A stretch of DNA of 64,000 bases from Paenibacillus sp. RC334. Lineage in GTDB: Bacteria > Bacillota > Bacilli > Paenibacillales > Paenibacillaceae. Location: positions 1,054,001 to 1,118,000 of the forward strand of contig NZ_CP125370.1 in NCBI RefSeq assembly GCF_030034735.1. Reading direction: 5' to 3'. Of this stretch, positions 37,981-45,642 are shown one piece after another. Below the pieces are notes generated by a model, which worked only from the letters and a program-made list of their open reading frames with translations, searched no databases and was not told the origin of the DNA. The translations under genes and the position numbers were made by a program. How positions within the stretch are numbered: position 1 is the stretch's first letter; each line of letters begins with the position of its first letter.

Positions 37981-38230
37981 ATTTGTGCCAGTCCAGATTG
38001 CTGTTATTCAGCAGATGCTCGAAGTTGTTGTCCAGCTTCTTCTGTTCTGCTTTTTTTGCTTCGAGGGCACGCTGCCGTTCGTCTTCCTTACGTTTATCCT
38101 GCTCTGCCTGGGCTTCATTGGCCTGGGCCTTGAGCTTATTCAGCACGTCCTGGCTCAACAGATCCTTTAACGTTGCAGGTTTGTCCTGAGCCGCAGGAGC
38201 GGTGGAAGACGAATTTCTTTTTTTAGCCAT
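37973..38230 (-). CDS. YqkE-like (DUF3886) small charged protein
   Basis: An 85-aa, highly charged protein. 'TLKDLLSQDVLNKLKAQ' at the start, a Lys/Glu/Arg-rich helix in the middle and the terminal 'NSNLDWHKYK' match the YqkE/DUF3886 family of Bacillales. It is predicted to be one long helix or coiled coil, cytoplasmic, function unknown. GGAG lies 8 nt before the ATG. Confidence 0.8.
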   Translation of the reverse strand: MAKKRNSSSTAPAAQDKPATLKDLLSQDVLNKLKAQANEAQAEQDKRKEDERQRALEAKKAEQKKLDNNFEHLLNNSNLDWHKYK

Positions 38231-38361
38231 GTCATCAACTCCATTCCATTCGATTATATCAGCTTCTGCATGGTTGTTCCACGGCTGAAGGGTGAGGTTT
38301 GCTGTGGACTTTTCTAATTTAGAGGTTAATAATGGAATGAGGAGAAGGGACGTGTAACATC

Positions 38362-39594
38362 ATGCATCTTTATTGGAAGCGAAACCTGGTCGTTTTGTGG
38401 ATCGGTGTATTTTTTTGCAGCATGGCCTATTCCGTTTCCATTCCGTTTTTACCTATTTTTCTGAATACGGAAATGGGTGTGACCGATCATTTGGAGCTGT
38501 GGGCGGGGATCGCCTTTGGGGTTACCTTTTTAGCCAGTGCTCTGATTGCTCCGTTTTGGGGTTCGCTCGCAGATAAGTACGGACGGAAGCCGATGCTGAT
38601 TCGTTCAGGCTTTAGTCTGGCGGTATTGTATTTGATATGTGCCTTTGTGACTGATCCGTATGTGTTCGTAGGGGTACGGCTGTTTCAGGGCCTGCTCTCC
38701 GGGTTTATTCCTGCTGCCATCGCATTGGTCGGAACGGGTTCGCCTGAGGATAAAACGGGTTATGCACTCGGCATTATGGCAACCTCCGGGGCGACGGGCA
38801 GTATCATAGGTCCGTTGATTGGCGGAGTGGTAAGTCATTATTACGGCAACCGGAATGCCTTTCTGTTCTCTGCGGGGCTTGTGCTGGTCTCTGCGCTAAT
38901 TGCGACCTTTGCCGCTAGAGAGGATAACTTCAAGGGAACCAGTACCCGTTCGCATGTCCGTGACGATATCAAGGAGGCCATTGCTAATCGGCCGTTGTAC
39001 TTCTTGCTCATACTGGCAGGATTAAGTACCTTTTCCGTCATGATCTTGGAGCCGCTGATTACGGTGTATGTTCTGGAAATGGGAATTGACCGTAGTCGAG
39101 CGTCTTTAAGCTCCGGAATTGTATTCTCAGCTGTAGGTATTGCGGCTGTGCTGATGGCCCCCCGCTGGGGACGGATGGGTGGCAGGATTGGATTTGCACA
39201 AGTGCTGCTGATCGGGCTGATTGGTTCAGGTATAGGGAATATCCTGCAATTTTTTGTATCGAATTTTATCGGCTTTGGTGCGCTTCGGTTCGGTTATGGA
39301 TTGTTTTATGCGTCTGTCATTCCGGCTATCAATGCGATGACTGTGGAGGTTACCAAACCGGAGTTTCGTGGACGAGCCTTTAGCTTGAATCAGTCAGCGA
39401 CACAACTGGCGATGATGGCGGGGCCGCTCATTGGCGGCTTGCTTGGTAGCTGGATGCCGATCCGCTGGATCTTTGTGTTGAACGGTGGAATGTTGCTGGT
39501 GGCGGCATTGCTGTTATGGGCGAAGGGAAGAGAGATTTTCCATGCCTCTGCCAAAAATAACGCAACGGATCGGGATGTTCATCCTGCCGGATAG
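38362..39594 (+). CDS. MFS drug/metabolite exporter (DHA1 type)
   Basis: Twelve-helix major facilitator of 410 aa. Motif A 'GSLADKYGRKPML' after helix 2 and motif C-like 'GPLIGGVVSHYYG' in helix 5 mark drug:H+ antiporters of the DHA1 group (MdtG/NorA-like). Substrate unknown. The ATG follows a weak GGAGAAGGGACG-type site. It precedes the first receptor-propeptide module, but a terminator-like element separates them. Confidence 0.88.
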   Translation: MHLYWKRNLVVLWIGVFFCSMAYSVSIPFLPIFLNTEMGVTDHLELWAGIAFGVTFLASALIAPFWGSLADKYGRKPMLIRSGFSLAVLYLICAFVTDPYVFVGVRLFQGLLSGFIPAAIALVGTGSPEDKTGYALGIMATSGATGSIIGPLIGGVVSHYYGNRNAFLFSAGLVLVSALIATFAAREDNFKGTSTRSHVRDDIKEAIANRPLYFLLILAGLSTFSVMILEPLITVYVLEMGIDRSRASLSSGIVFSAVGIAAVLMAPRWGRMGGRIGFAQVLLIGLIGSGIGNILQFFVSNFIGFGALRFGYGLFYASVIPAINAMTVEVTKPEFRGRAFSLNQSATQLAMMAGPLIGGLLGSWMPIRWIFVLNGGMLLVAALLLWAKGREIFHASAKNNATDRDVHPAG

Positions 39595-39619
39595 GTGGAG
39601 TATAGTTAACTGTTCGATG

Positions 39620-39666
39620 TGCATTAACAAAGGGCCCGTGGAGCTTGACCTCCATGAGCCTTTTTC
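39620..39666 (+). repeat. terminator-like repeat, copy 1
   Basis: TGCATTAACAAAGGGCCCGT begins a 47-bp hairpin element ending in CCATGAGCCTTTTTC. A closely similar copy lies at 43,735-43,780 after another gene. Both sit just behind stop codons and end in T-runs, so they act as terminators as well. Confidence 0.7.
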
Positions 39667-39712
39667 AATAGTTTAGGTTGCAAAGTAATCCTATTGAAGG
39701 TATATGAAAACA

Positions 39713-39734
39713 TTCCAGAAGATGGTATGATTAT
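39713..39734 (+). promoter_or_regulatory. conserved element upstream of receptor gene 1
   Basis: TTCCAGAAGATGGTAT followed by GATTAT; the same 22 bp with two changes precedes the second receptor gene at 58,520-58,541. It lies 113 bp before the start codon here (120 bp there). Candidate promoter or operator element for the receptor genes. Confidence 0.6.
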
Positions 39735-39825
39735 TTGCGGAAAACTATATTATTATTTGTTTGTCATAGTTTTCATTTATATTGGTCGATATCCTAAAAA
39801 GTTAACTTTAAAGGGGTGGTTTATT

Positions 39826-41199
39826 TTGTCCAATACAACCACGATACTCGCAGAGATGATGAAGTACATGAATGAAAATGGTTTGAACATTAGCGATTTA
39901 GCCAGAGAATCCAAGATGAATCCCGGCACAGTGAGTAGTATCGTCAATGGAAACCGTAAGTTTTCAGTCTACCAGTTGGATCGAATAACAGAAGTGATGG
40001 GACACCCCATCGGCTATTATTACGAACGGTACATAGACGAATATTTGGCAGATTCCAACCCGAACTGGCGTAGAATGAGTCCTTTTTTGTATAATTGCGC
40101 AAAATTGAACAAGCTGGACTGTATTCAGCAAGTTGTGGATATGTTGTTGGATAAGTTGGGATATTCCGATCCCTTATTTGAACTTGCCGAGGAATTTTTC
40201 AAGGACGGTATGAATGAAGCGGCAGCTATACTTTATGAGAATGTGGCCCTAACTGAGAAAAAGCAGTATTCCGAACGTTTGGCTATTTGTCAGTACCGTT
40301 TATTTGTAACGAGGCAAGGGGATGACTCAGAGAAGAATTATGAGGCTGCTGTCCAGTTTGAGACTTACGTCGATCGTCTTGATGAAATTGACCAGCTAGA
40401 TGCATTAAGAGATTTATTGAATACATATCGCTCATTGCGTAAGTGGGATAAAGTAAACAAATTCGCTAAAATTTTGGGGAATTTAGCTGAAATCCAATAT
40501 AAGCTGGAACTCCAGCAGCAAAAAACACAGAAAGAAAATACAAAAAAGCCGTTTTACCCTCTATTTGTATACTGGGGAGTTTCATATTTACTTCGTGCAG
40601 AAGTTTGTGACGCAAGGAAAGACTATGAGCAGGCACTCCTACATATTAACACTTACGCTGATGTAAGTTGGGTAAAGGAAACGGATGAAACGACCCTGAA
40701 GTGGAAGAATCGGTTTAAGGAGTGGTCGGAGGTCAATACGTATGTAAACAGGCTTATGTCAGGCGATGTAAGCGTACTCTCTGATTATGTAGCTTATTTT
40801 TCTACAAAAGAAGACGAAGTTCTCCCCGCATTAGATAACATCATTGAGGCGGCTAATCGTTATAATATGAATGTAGATGATCTGCTCAAGCGATTTGAAG
40901 TGCAGATTCTATCTCTTCTAGAGCAACAAAATGGGGTGGGCGTGTACAATCAACAATTTATTTCAGAACGCTTTACTCATTTTTCATGTGAATTGTCCAT
41001 CTACTATTTGCGTAAAGGTATGTTTTTGAATGGTTTTACATTTTTGTTAAGTTGTTTGGAAAAATCTACTGTGATTAATAATAAAGCATATATAATCAAA
41101 TGTATGAGACTGTTTGAGTCTTTTAGAGAAAATGCATCCTCTGAGGTAAAGGCAGTTTATCGTAATTTGATTAACGAGGTGGACGAAGATGAAGAATAA
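39826..41199 (+). CDS. HTH/helical-repeat receptor-regulator (RRNPP/Alo-like), copy 1
   Basis: Predicted peptide-sensing transcription regulator, 457 aa. Residues 1-65 form an XRE helix-turn-helix ('LNISDLARESKMNPGTVSSI', 'GNRKFSVYQLDRI'). The remainder is all-helical with TPR-like pairs ('NEAAAILYENVALTEKKQYS', 'YVNRLMSGDVSVLSDYV'), as in PlcR, NprR and AimR-type receptors. The TTG start follows AAAGGGGTGG and is preferred to an upstream frame extension. A propeptide gene overlaps the 3' end by 11 bp and a Spo0E-like gene follows. The layout resembles the Alo systems reported in P. polymyxa. A close paralogue is at 58,640. Confidence 0.85.
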   Translation: MSNTTTILAEMMKYMNENGLNISDLARESKMNPGTVSSIVNGNRKFSVYQLDRITEVMGHPIGYYYERYIDEYLADSNPNWRRMSPFLYNCAKLNKLDCIQQVVDMLLDKLGYSDPLFELAEEFFKDGMNEAAAILYENVALTEKKQYSERLAICQYRLFVTRQGDDSEKNYEAAVQFETYVDRLDEIDQLDALRDLLNTYRSLRKWDKVNKFAKILGNLAEIQYKLELQQQKTQKENTKKPFYPLFVYWGVSYLLRAEVCDARKDYEQALLHINTYADVSWVKETDETTLKWKNRFKEWSEVNTYVNRLMSGDVSVLSDYVAYFSTKEDEVLPALDNIIEAANRYNMNVDDLLKRFEVQILSLLEQQNGVGVYNQQFISERFTHFSCELSIYYLRKGMFLNGFTFLLSCLEKSTVINNKAYIIKCMRLFESFRENASSEVKAVYRNLINEVDEDEE

Positions 41200-41317
41200 A
41201 ATGGTTTTAACCTTATTGGTGACTAGCTTTGCGTTATTGATGGTAGTAATTATTCCTTACCCATATCAAGAGAAAGGATATACTTTCGAACCCACAGGAC
41301 ATCATGGTGGTTTCTGA
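41189..41317 (+). CDS. exported signalling propeptide (AloP/Phr-like), copy 1
   Basis: A 42-aa frame: 'MKNKMVLTLLVTSFALLMVV' is a signal-like hydrophobic start, and the tail ends '...FEPTGHHGGF'. GAGGTGG lies 6 nt before the ATG, inside the receptor gene, whose last 11 bp overlap. By analogy with Phr and AloP, the C-terminal residues would be cut out, re-imported and bound by the receptor; a Gly/His-rich tail is shared with copy 2 ('TNGHVSGS'). The mature form is not determinable from sequence. Confidence 0.75.
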   Translation: MKNKMVLTLLVTSFALLMVVIIPYPYQEKGYTFEPTGHHGGF

Positions 41318-41332
41318 TCATTCTTGATATTA

Positions 41333-41449
41333 AAATATGCTCTAAGCCTAATCCAATTCATAATAGAGCATATTTAATCCAGAAATTTTTTGACCCTTAT
41401 AGTAATTAGCTTTAGCCTTGTAGACCCGCTTTCGTAGCAGGTCTTTTTT
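41333..41449 (+). terminator. hairpin plus terminator after propeptide 1
   Basis: AAATATGCTCTA and TAGAGCATATTT (41,333-41,375) are exact 12-bp complements. A second stem GACCCGC/GCAGGTC at 41,423-41,443 is followed by six T and is the likely end of the receptor-propeptide transcript. Confidence 0.75.
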
Positions 41450-41499
41450 GTTGGATTATAGATAATTATCCCAAACCTTTACTTTTAGTAAACTTATTC

Positions 41500-41537
41500 A
41501 TAACCCTCTAAACTAAGGATACAACAAGGAGGGTTAT
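41500..41537 (+). promoter_or_regulatory. inverted repeat covering the Spo0E-like gene's ribosome site, copy 1
   Basis: ATAACCCTC (41,500-41,508) is the exact complement of GAGGGTTAT (41,529-41,537), which contains most of the AAGGAGGG ribosome site. In RNA the stem would hide that site; as DNA it could be an operator. Copy 2 of the module has an equivalent repeat with different sequence. Confidence 0.6.
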
Positions 41538-41540
41538 ATC

Positions 41541-41720
41541 ATGGTAAGGGACGACATTTTGCGTCAACGGTTGGAGAAAGCTCGACAAAAGCTTTATGCT
41601 TTGCAAGCAAAACATGGTTTCAGTCACGCCAGCGTGCTCAGACAATCTATGATTCTGGACAAGCTCATTAATCAATATAACCGCCTTTTTTATGTAAAAG
41701 AAAAAAAGCCGACTGCATAA
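41541..41720 (+). CDS. Spo0E-like Spo0A-phosphatase, copy 1
   Basis: A 59-aa helical-hairpin protein of the Spo0E family, which removes phosphate from Spo0A~P and delays sporulation. The family signature S-x-x-L-D-x-L-I is 'QSMILDKLINQYN'; the Asp in it is the functional residue. AAGGAGGG lies 7 nt before the ATG. It follows the receptor-propeptide pair behind a terminator and has a near-identical counterpart at 60,261, suggesting that the peptide signal and Spo0A control are linked. Confidence 0.88.
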   Translation: MVRDDILRQRLEKARQKLYALQAKHGFSHASVLRQSMILDKLINQYNRLFYVKEKKPTA

Positions 41721-41732
41721 ATGCAACCGACT

Positions 41733-41770
41733 GGGCGAGAAACTTTTGGTGAGGTCACTCGCCCCTTTAT
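41733..41770. terminator. terminator
   Basis: GGGCGAG pairs with CTCGCCC, followed by a CTTTATT tail; it lies between the Spo0E-like gene and the convergent transporter gene. Confidence 0.7.
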
Positions 41771-41804
41771 TGTAGCACATGATACATAATAATACTTCTC
41801 CGTT

Positions 41805-42707
41805 CTATTTGCTGCTTGGTTGATGTGCACTGAGTAGGACACCTAGGATAACGACCAAACCGCCAATAATTTGTCCCCACGAAATGGTTTCCTGCAACAA
41901 TAGAACCGAAAATAATACCCCGAATATCGGTACCAAATTCATTAAAGAAACGGAACTGCTCGGTGACAGCTTGATTAATCCGTAATTGTAAAGCAAAAAT
42001 GCGATAACGGAACAGAATACGCCCAGATATACTAACAACATAAACGATCCCGTTGTCGGAGCTTGCCAGCTATCTTTTTCAATGAGTGCCAGAGGTATAA
42101 AGAAGATACTGCCTGCTACGGTTTGATAAAAAGATAAAGTCACGGGCGGGTATTTGTCCACAACCTTGCGCGTCATGAAAGTATAAAATGCCCACGCAAA
42201 ACCAGTTCCAATCAATATTAAATTTCCGATCAGTTCATTCTTTCCATTCGAGCTTCCGCCTACCGAGGTTAAAAAATATACCCCAATCATAGCGAGTGCA
42301 ATGCCGATGATTTTATATTTGGACAGTTTCACTTTATATATCATGAGTTCAAGCAACGATGTGATCGCGGGATAGGAGGCGACAATCAATGCTGCATTGG
42401 AAGCTGTAGTCAGGCTTACTCCTATATTCTCCATCGAAAAATAAATAGTGATTCCCAAAACACCGCTAAATGCAATAATAGCTAAGTCCTTTGGCTTAAT
42501 TTTGACAAATTCCTTTCTTATAAGCAAAACAATCCCCAACACAACAGAGGCTATCATAAATCTGGATAATCCCAACGTAAGAGGGGGGAACGTGATGTAT
42601 GCTGCTTTTGTGGCGATAAACGATGTGCTCCAAATCAGCAGGGCCAAAATCGTAGCACTATAATAGATACGGTTGCTGTTGCTGTTGATAGCTATGACTT
42701 TGTTCAA
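41805..42707 (-). CDS. EamA/DMT-family transporter
   Basis: Ten-helix drug/metabolite transporter, 300 aa, with two EamA repeats: 'ALLIWSTSFIATKAA' near the N-terminus and 'GTGFAWAFYTFMTRKVV' at the start of the second half, and 'LVPIFGVLFSVLLLQE' near the end. Probably exports an amino acid or metabolite. TTG start 7 nt after GGGAGG; the frame upstream has no ribosome site. Divergent from a TrmB-like regulator; a three-unit repeat array lies in the gap, suggesting that it is that regulator's target. Confidence 0.88.
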   Translation of the reverse strand: MNKVIAINSNSNRIYYSATILALLIWSTSFIATKAAYITFPPLTLGLSRFMIASVVLGIVLLIRKEFVKIKPKDLAIIAFSGVLGITIYFSMENIGVSLTTASNAALIVASYPAITSLLELMIYKVKLSKYKIIGIALAMIGVYFLTSVGGSSNGKNELIGNLILIGTGFAWAFYTFMTRKVVDKYPPVTLSFYQTVAGSIFFIPLALIEKDSWQAPTTGSFMLLVYLGVFCSVIAFLLYNYGLIKLSPSSSVSLMNLVPIFGVLFSVLLLQETISWGQIIGGLVVILGVLLSAHQPSSK

Positions 42708-42749
42708 GTGAAATCCTCCCTGGCATGATCTCATATCAAATGAAATATT

Positions 42750-42783
42750 AGTAGTTACTTGAGTAGCTACTTTAGTAACTACT
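42750..42783. promoter_or_regulatory. triple 10-bp repeat, candidate operator array
   Basis: Three units at 12-bp spacing: AGTAGTTACT, AGTAGCTACT and AGTAACTACT. The middle one is a perfect palindrome, and the outer two are exact reverse complements of each other. The array lies between the divergent EamA and TrmB-like genes. Confidence 0.65.
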
Positions 42784-42866
42784 CATAAAAAGATAGTGCG
42801 TATATCAGTTTTTGTCAAGGGGAAGTGATATAGTAAGGTTGAACATGAATTTGAGGAGAATGCGTC

Positions 42867-43712
42867 ATGAAACCAAATGTGTTAGAAATTCTGCGGGATT
42901 TGAATTTTACGGAATATGAAGCTAAAGCTTATGTAACCTTGTTGGAAAGCTCTCCACTTTCGGGATACGCCGTGTCATTGAATTCCGGAGTGCCAAGATC
43001 CAAAATTTATGAGGTATTATCAGGGATGGTTAACCGTGGGGACATTATGGTCAGTCAGGATAATACACCGCTATATGTGCCACTCCCGCCCCATGAATTG
43101 ATTGCCCAGAGAAAACGCAAAGCAGAGCAGATTTTTAATGTAGCGCAAGAGACATTGGAGCAGTATACAGCATCGTCCCAAAACAGAGAGAATATTTGGA
43201 ATATATCGGGTTATGAAGCCATTATAAGTCGCATAAGTGAAGGAATTAAGGGAGCCAAGCACCGTATCTTGATGGAAATTTGGCAAGAGGATGCCGAGGT
43301 GTTCAGAGCTGCTTTAGAGCAAGTTTCGCGGGAAGGAGTTGAGATTTTCATTGTAGCGTACGGAGATCTTAACTTTGAATTCGCCACCATTTACCACCAT
43401 GATATGAGTGAAGAGATTACGTCCGAAATTGGTGGGCGGTGGATTGTACTCAGCGTAGATGACCGGGAGGTTGTGGCCGGTATACTTTCACTCGGGGATG
43501 ATAGCCGTGCTGCATGGACGATGCATCCGGGGCTTGTGATGCCGATTACGGAAGTGATTATTCATGATGTTTATATTATGGAAATCATGTATGAGTTTCG
43601 TGAAGAGTTGGAAGCCAAATTCGGCCCTAATCTTATCCATCTTCGCAATAAATTCGCGATGGGTCCGAATGGCAAAGGATATTATGTCCCTTTACCTGAA
43701 AAGAAGGCTTAA
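42867..43712 (+). CDS. TrmB-family transcriptional regulator
   Basis: Regulator of 281 aa. N-terminal TrmB winged helix ('LRDLNFTEYEAKAYVTLLES', 'NSGVPRSKIYEVLSGMVNRG'), a coiled linker, then a phospholipase-D-like ligand-binding domain ('GYEAIISRISEGIKGAKHRI'). TrmB proteins usually sense sugars or metabolites and act as repressors or activators. The ATG follows TTGAGGAGAATGCGTC. It is divergent from the EamA transporter gene and faces the triple repeat. Confidence 0.88.
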   Translation: MKPNVLEILRDLNFTEYEAKAYVTLLESSPLSGYAVSLNSGVPRSKIYEVLSGMVNRGDIMVSQDNTPLYVPLPPHELIAQRKRKAEQIFNVAQETLEQYTASSQNRENIWNISGYEAIISRISEGIKGAKHRILMEIWQEDAEVFRAALEQVSREGVEIFIVAYGDLNFEFATIYHHDMSEEITSEIGGRWIVLSVDDREVVAGILSLGDDSRAAWTMHPGLVMPITEVIIHDVYIMEIMYEFREELEAKFGPNLIHLRNKFAMGPNGKGYYVPLPEKKA

Positions 43713-43734
43713 ACGAGTATGTGCTGGTCCAAAA

Positions 43735-43780
43735 TGCATAAATAAAGGCCCATGGAGTGTTAATTCCATGAGCCTTTTTC
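43735..43780 (+). repeat. terminator-like repeat, copy 2
   Basis: TGCATAAATAAAGGCCCATG begins a hairpin element that ends CCATGAGCCTTTTTC, like copy 1 at 39,620-39,666. It lies between the TrmB-like gene and the convergent DUF1593 gene. Confidence 0.7.
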
Positions 43781-43796
43781 GTGGACGTTCCGTTCG

Positions 43797-45422
43797 TTAT
43801 TTTACAGTTACAATCACACGTTGGTAATGTTTTAGCTGATGCTTTCCATTGTCTTGTACTTCTGCGATGATATGAATCGTATTTCCAGACTTGGCATCTG
43901 CGGGAACTGTAAAGCTTACCGTATTTGTATCGCTGCCTTGCAAGTCAATCGTATTTAATTTCTCGCCTTTAGCTACTTCTCGATGGAGACCAAGTTGCAA
44001 TCCACTACCCATTTCAGGTTTAACTGGTGCCGGTTTTACTTTAGAATCTTCATACGTATCGGCTTCAAAATATCTCCACCATTTATAGGTTAATTGATCG
44101 CCGTCCGGATCTGATCCTTCTGCATGCAGTGTTATTTTCTCTCCGGGACTAGCTGTCACATCTAATCCTTCTTTAATGCTTAAAATTGGATTATGATTGG
44201 CATCTTTATAGTCGGATGCAATCGCCCAGTCAGCACGAGCTGCAAAGTCATTTTGAATATCATCAAACCATCTCATCAGAGAATATTCCGCTTCAAATTT
44301 TTTCGTATACACATCATAGTCTAACACGGTATTTCTAAATAATTTATCGTTAACCACACCGAAACGACCTCCCCAGCCACCATAGGTTGGGTTTTCCATA
44401 CTCCGCAGACCGTTATCAATCAGATAGAAGAATGATGGAGAGTCTCCTTCAGAGATAAAATCATATTTATCATATTGTGGATTTTTCTTTAAATAAGTGT
44501 CACTGCCTCTTTGTTCTTCAGCCAATTCACCTGGAATCATTTTTCCATCACCCATCAAAGCGTACATATCGAGCAATTTGCCGTGACCATTTTGGATATT
44601 CTTGAAGTTCCAATCCCCGTGTAACTTGCTGTTGACTTCTTCTGTGTGCATTTTCCAAGCGTATGCAAAATGCCAGAAGTTAGATTGATCATTGATAATT
44701 CTGATGTCCGGCCAATTTTTTGCGATGTACTTATTGTAGCTGTCATCCTGATCCAAAATGATATAAAGAACGAGCTTATCGCTCACCTTTTTTTGGATGT
44801 CAGCCCATTGAGCTGTATTTTTATATTCGTCCTCAATGGATTTTAAAGCTCTGGCTGTAGTATTTGTGCCACCCCAGGTTTGTACATATAAATCTCTTTT
44901 GTCATCATCCAGGAAGAGATTTTTAAGGAAATTAGATCCTTCTGTTTCTTTGTCCATCTCACCTTTGTATGAAATATTGCCTATCTTGGTAACGCTTTTA
45001 ATATATTCAGGCTTTGGATATCCTTCGGCTTGTTTAGTTAGATTAGGGTAAATTTCTCCATAAGCATCGATCATATCTGTTACCCATTGAGTTCCAGTCC
45101 ATCTGAATGGCTTTATGCCTGTTTTTTCATCACCTGCATAATGGTACACGGAACTGGTCAGTACGATACCGGACAAGTCCATTTCATTAGAATAGAGGAG
45201 GAAGCGAATAACCGAATTCATATCATCGACTTCTCCATCGGTCGTAATAACGGTTCTAGCCTTCGTCGCTTTAGCTTCTACTTTATTGTCCACTTGTTCT
45301 TTTGCTGGAGTAGCTTTTTCATCCTTTGCAACAGCAGGAGCTTTTCCGCCGCTGCAACCACTGATAATCAAAATACATATCATACCTAATAGAAAAACGT
45401 TTAACCATTTTCTTTCTCTCAT
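43797..45422 (-). CDS. DUF1593 (nucleoside-hydrolase-like) lipoprotein
   Basis: Exported lipoprotein, 541 aa, lipobox 'ISGC'. After a Lys/Ala/Glu linker, the domain from 'RTVITTDGEVDDMNSVIRFL' is the DUF1593/Sde182 N-terminal domain, an inosine-uridine-hydrolase-like fold with the Asp cluster preserved ('DGEVDDMNS'). The C-terminal 120 residues ('GSDPDGDQLTYKWWRYFEA') are the companion beta-sandwich domain. Related proteins act in polysaccharide metabolism, but no substrate is proven. The ATG follows GGAAGGGG; an upstream extension is less likely. Confidence 0.88.
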   Translation of the reverse strand: MRERKWLNVFLLGMICILIISGCSGGKAPAVAKDEKATPAKEQVDNKVEAKATKARTVITTDGEVDDMNSVIRFLLYSNEMDLSGIVLTSSVYHYAGDEKTGIKPFRWTGTQWVTDMIDAYGEIYPNLTKQAEGYPKPEYIKSVTKIGNISYKGEMDKETEGSNFLKNLFLDDDKRDLYVQTWGGTNTTARALKSIEDEYKNTAQWADIQKKVSDKLVLYIILDQDDSYNKYIAKNWPDIRIINDQSNFWHFAYAWKMHTEEVNSKLHGDWNFKNIQNGHGKLLDMYALMGDGKMIPGELAEEQRGSDTYLKKNPQYDKYDFISEGDSPSFFYLIDNGLRSMENPTYGGWGGRFGVVNDKLFRNTVLDYDVYTKKFEAEYSLMRWFDDIQNDFAARADWAIASDYKDANHNPILSIKEGLDVTASPGEKITLHAEGSDPDGDQLTYKWWRYFEADTYEDSKVKPAPVKPEMGSGLQLGLHREVAKGEKLNTIDLQGSDTNTVSFTVPADAKSGNTIHIIAEVQDNGKHQLKHYQRVIVTVK

Positions 45423-45512
45423 TTTCTTTTCCCCTTCCTGAACGTACACATGGTGTTTTTTTAGGATTAAGACTGTATATACATTGATGGTTTTATATCT
45501 AGTTTTAGGTAT

Positions 45513-45573
45513 AAAAAAAACCTAAATACATTATGCGTCAAAAAGAAATTGAGCATACATGTATCTAGGTTTT
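45513..45573 (-). terminator. terminator of the DAHP synthase gene
   Basis: Read on the minus strand, AAAACCTAGATACAT pairs with ATGTATTTAGGTTTT (14 of 15) and is followed by a T-run. A long and strong stem. Confidence 0.85.
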
Positions 45574-45642
45574 GCCTGCATAATCAGTCACAATCCTGAT
45601 TTGATATTACATCATAATCCGAGAAAATGAAAGCGATTTATT

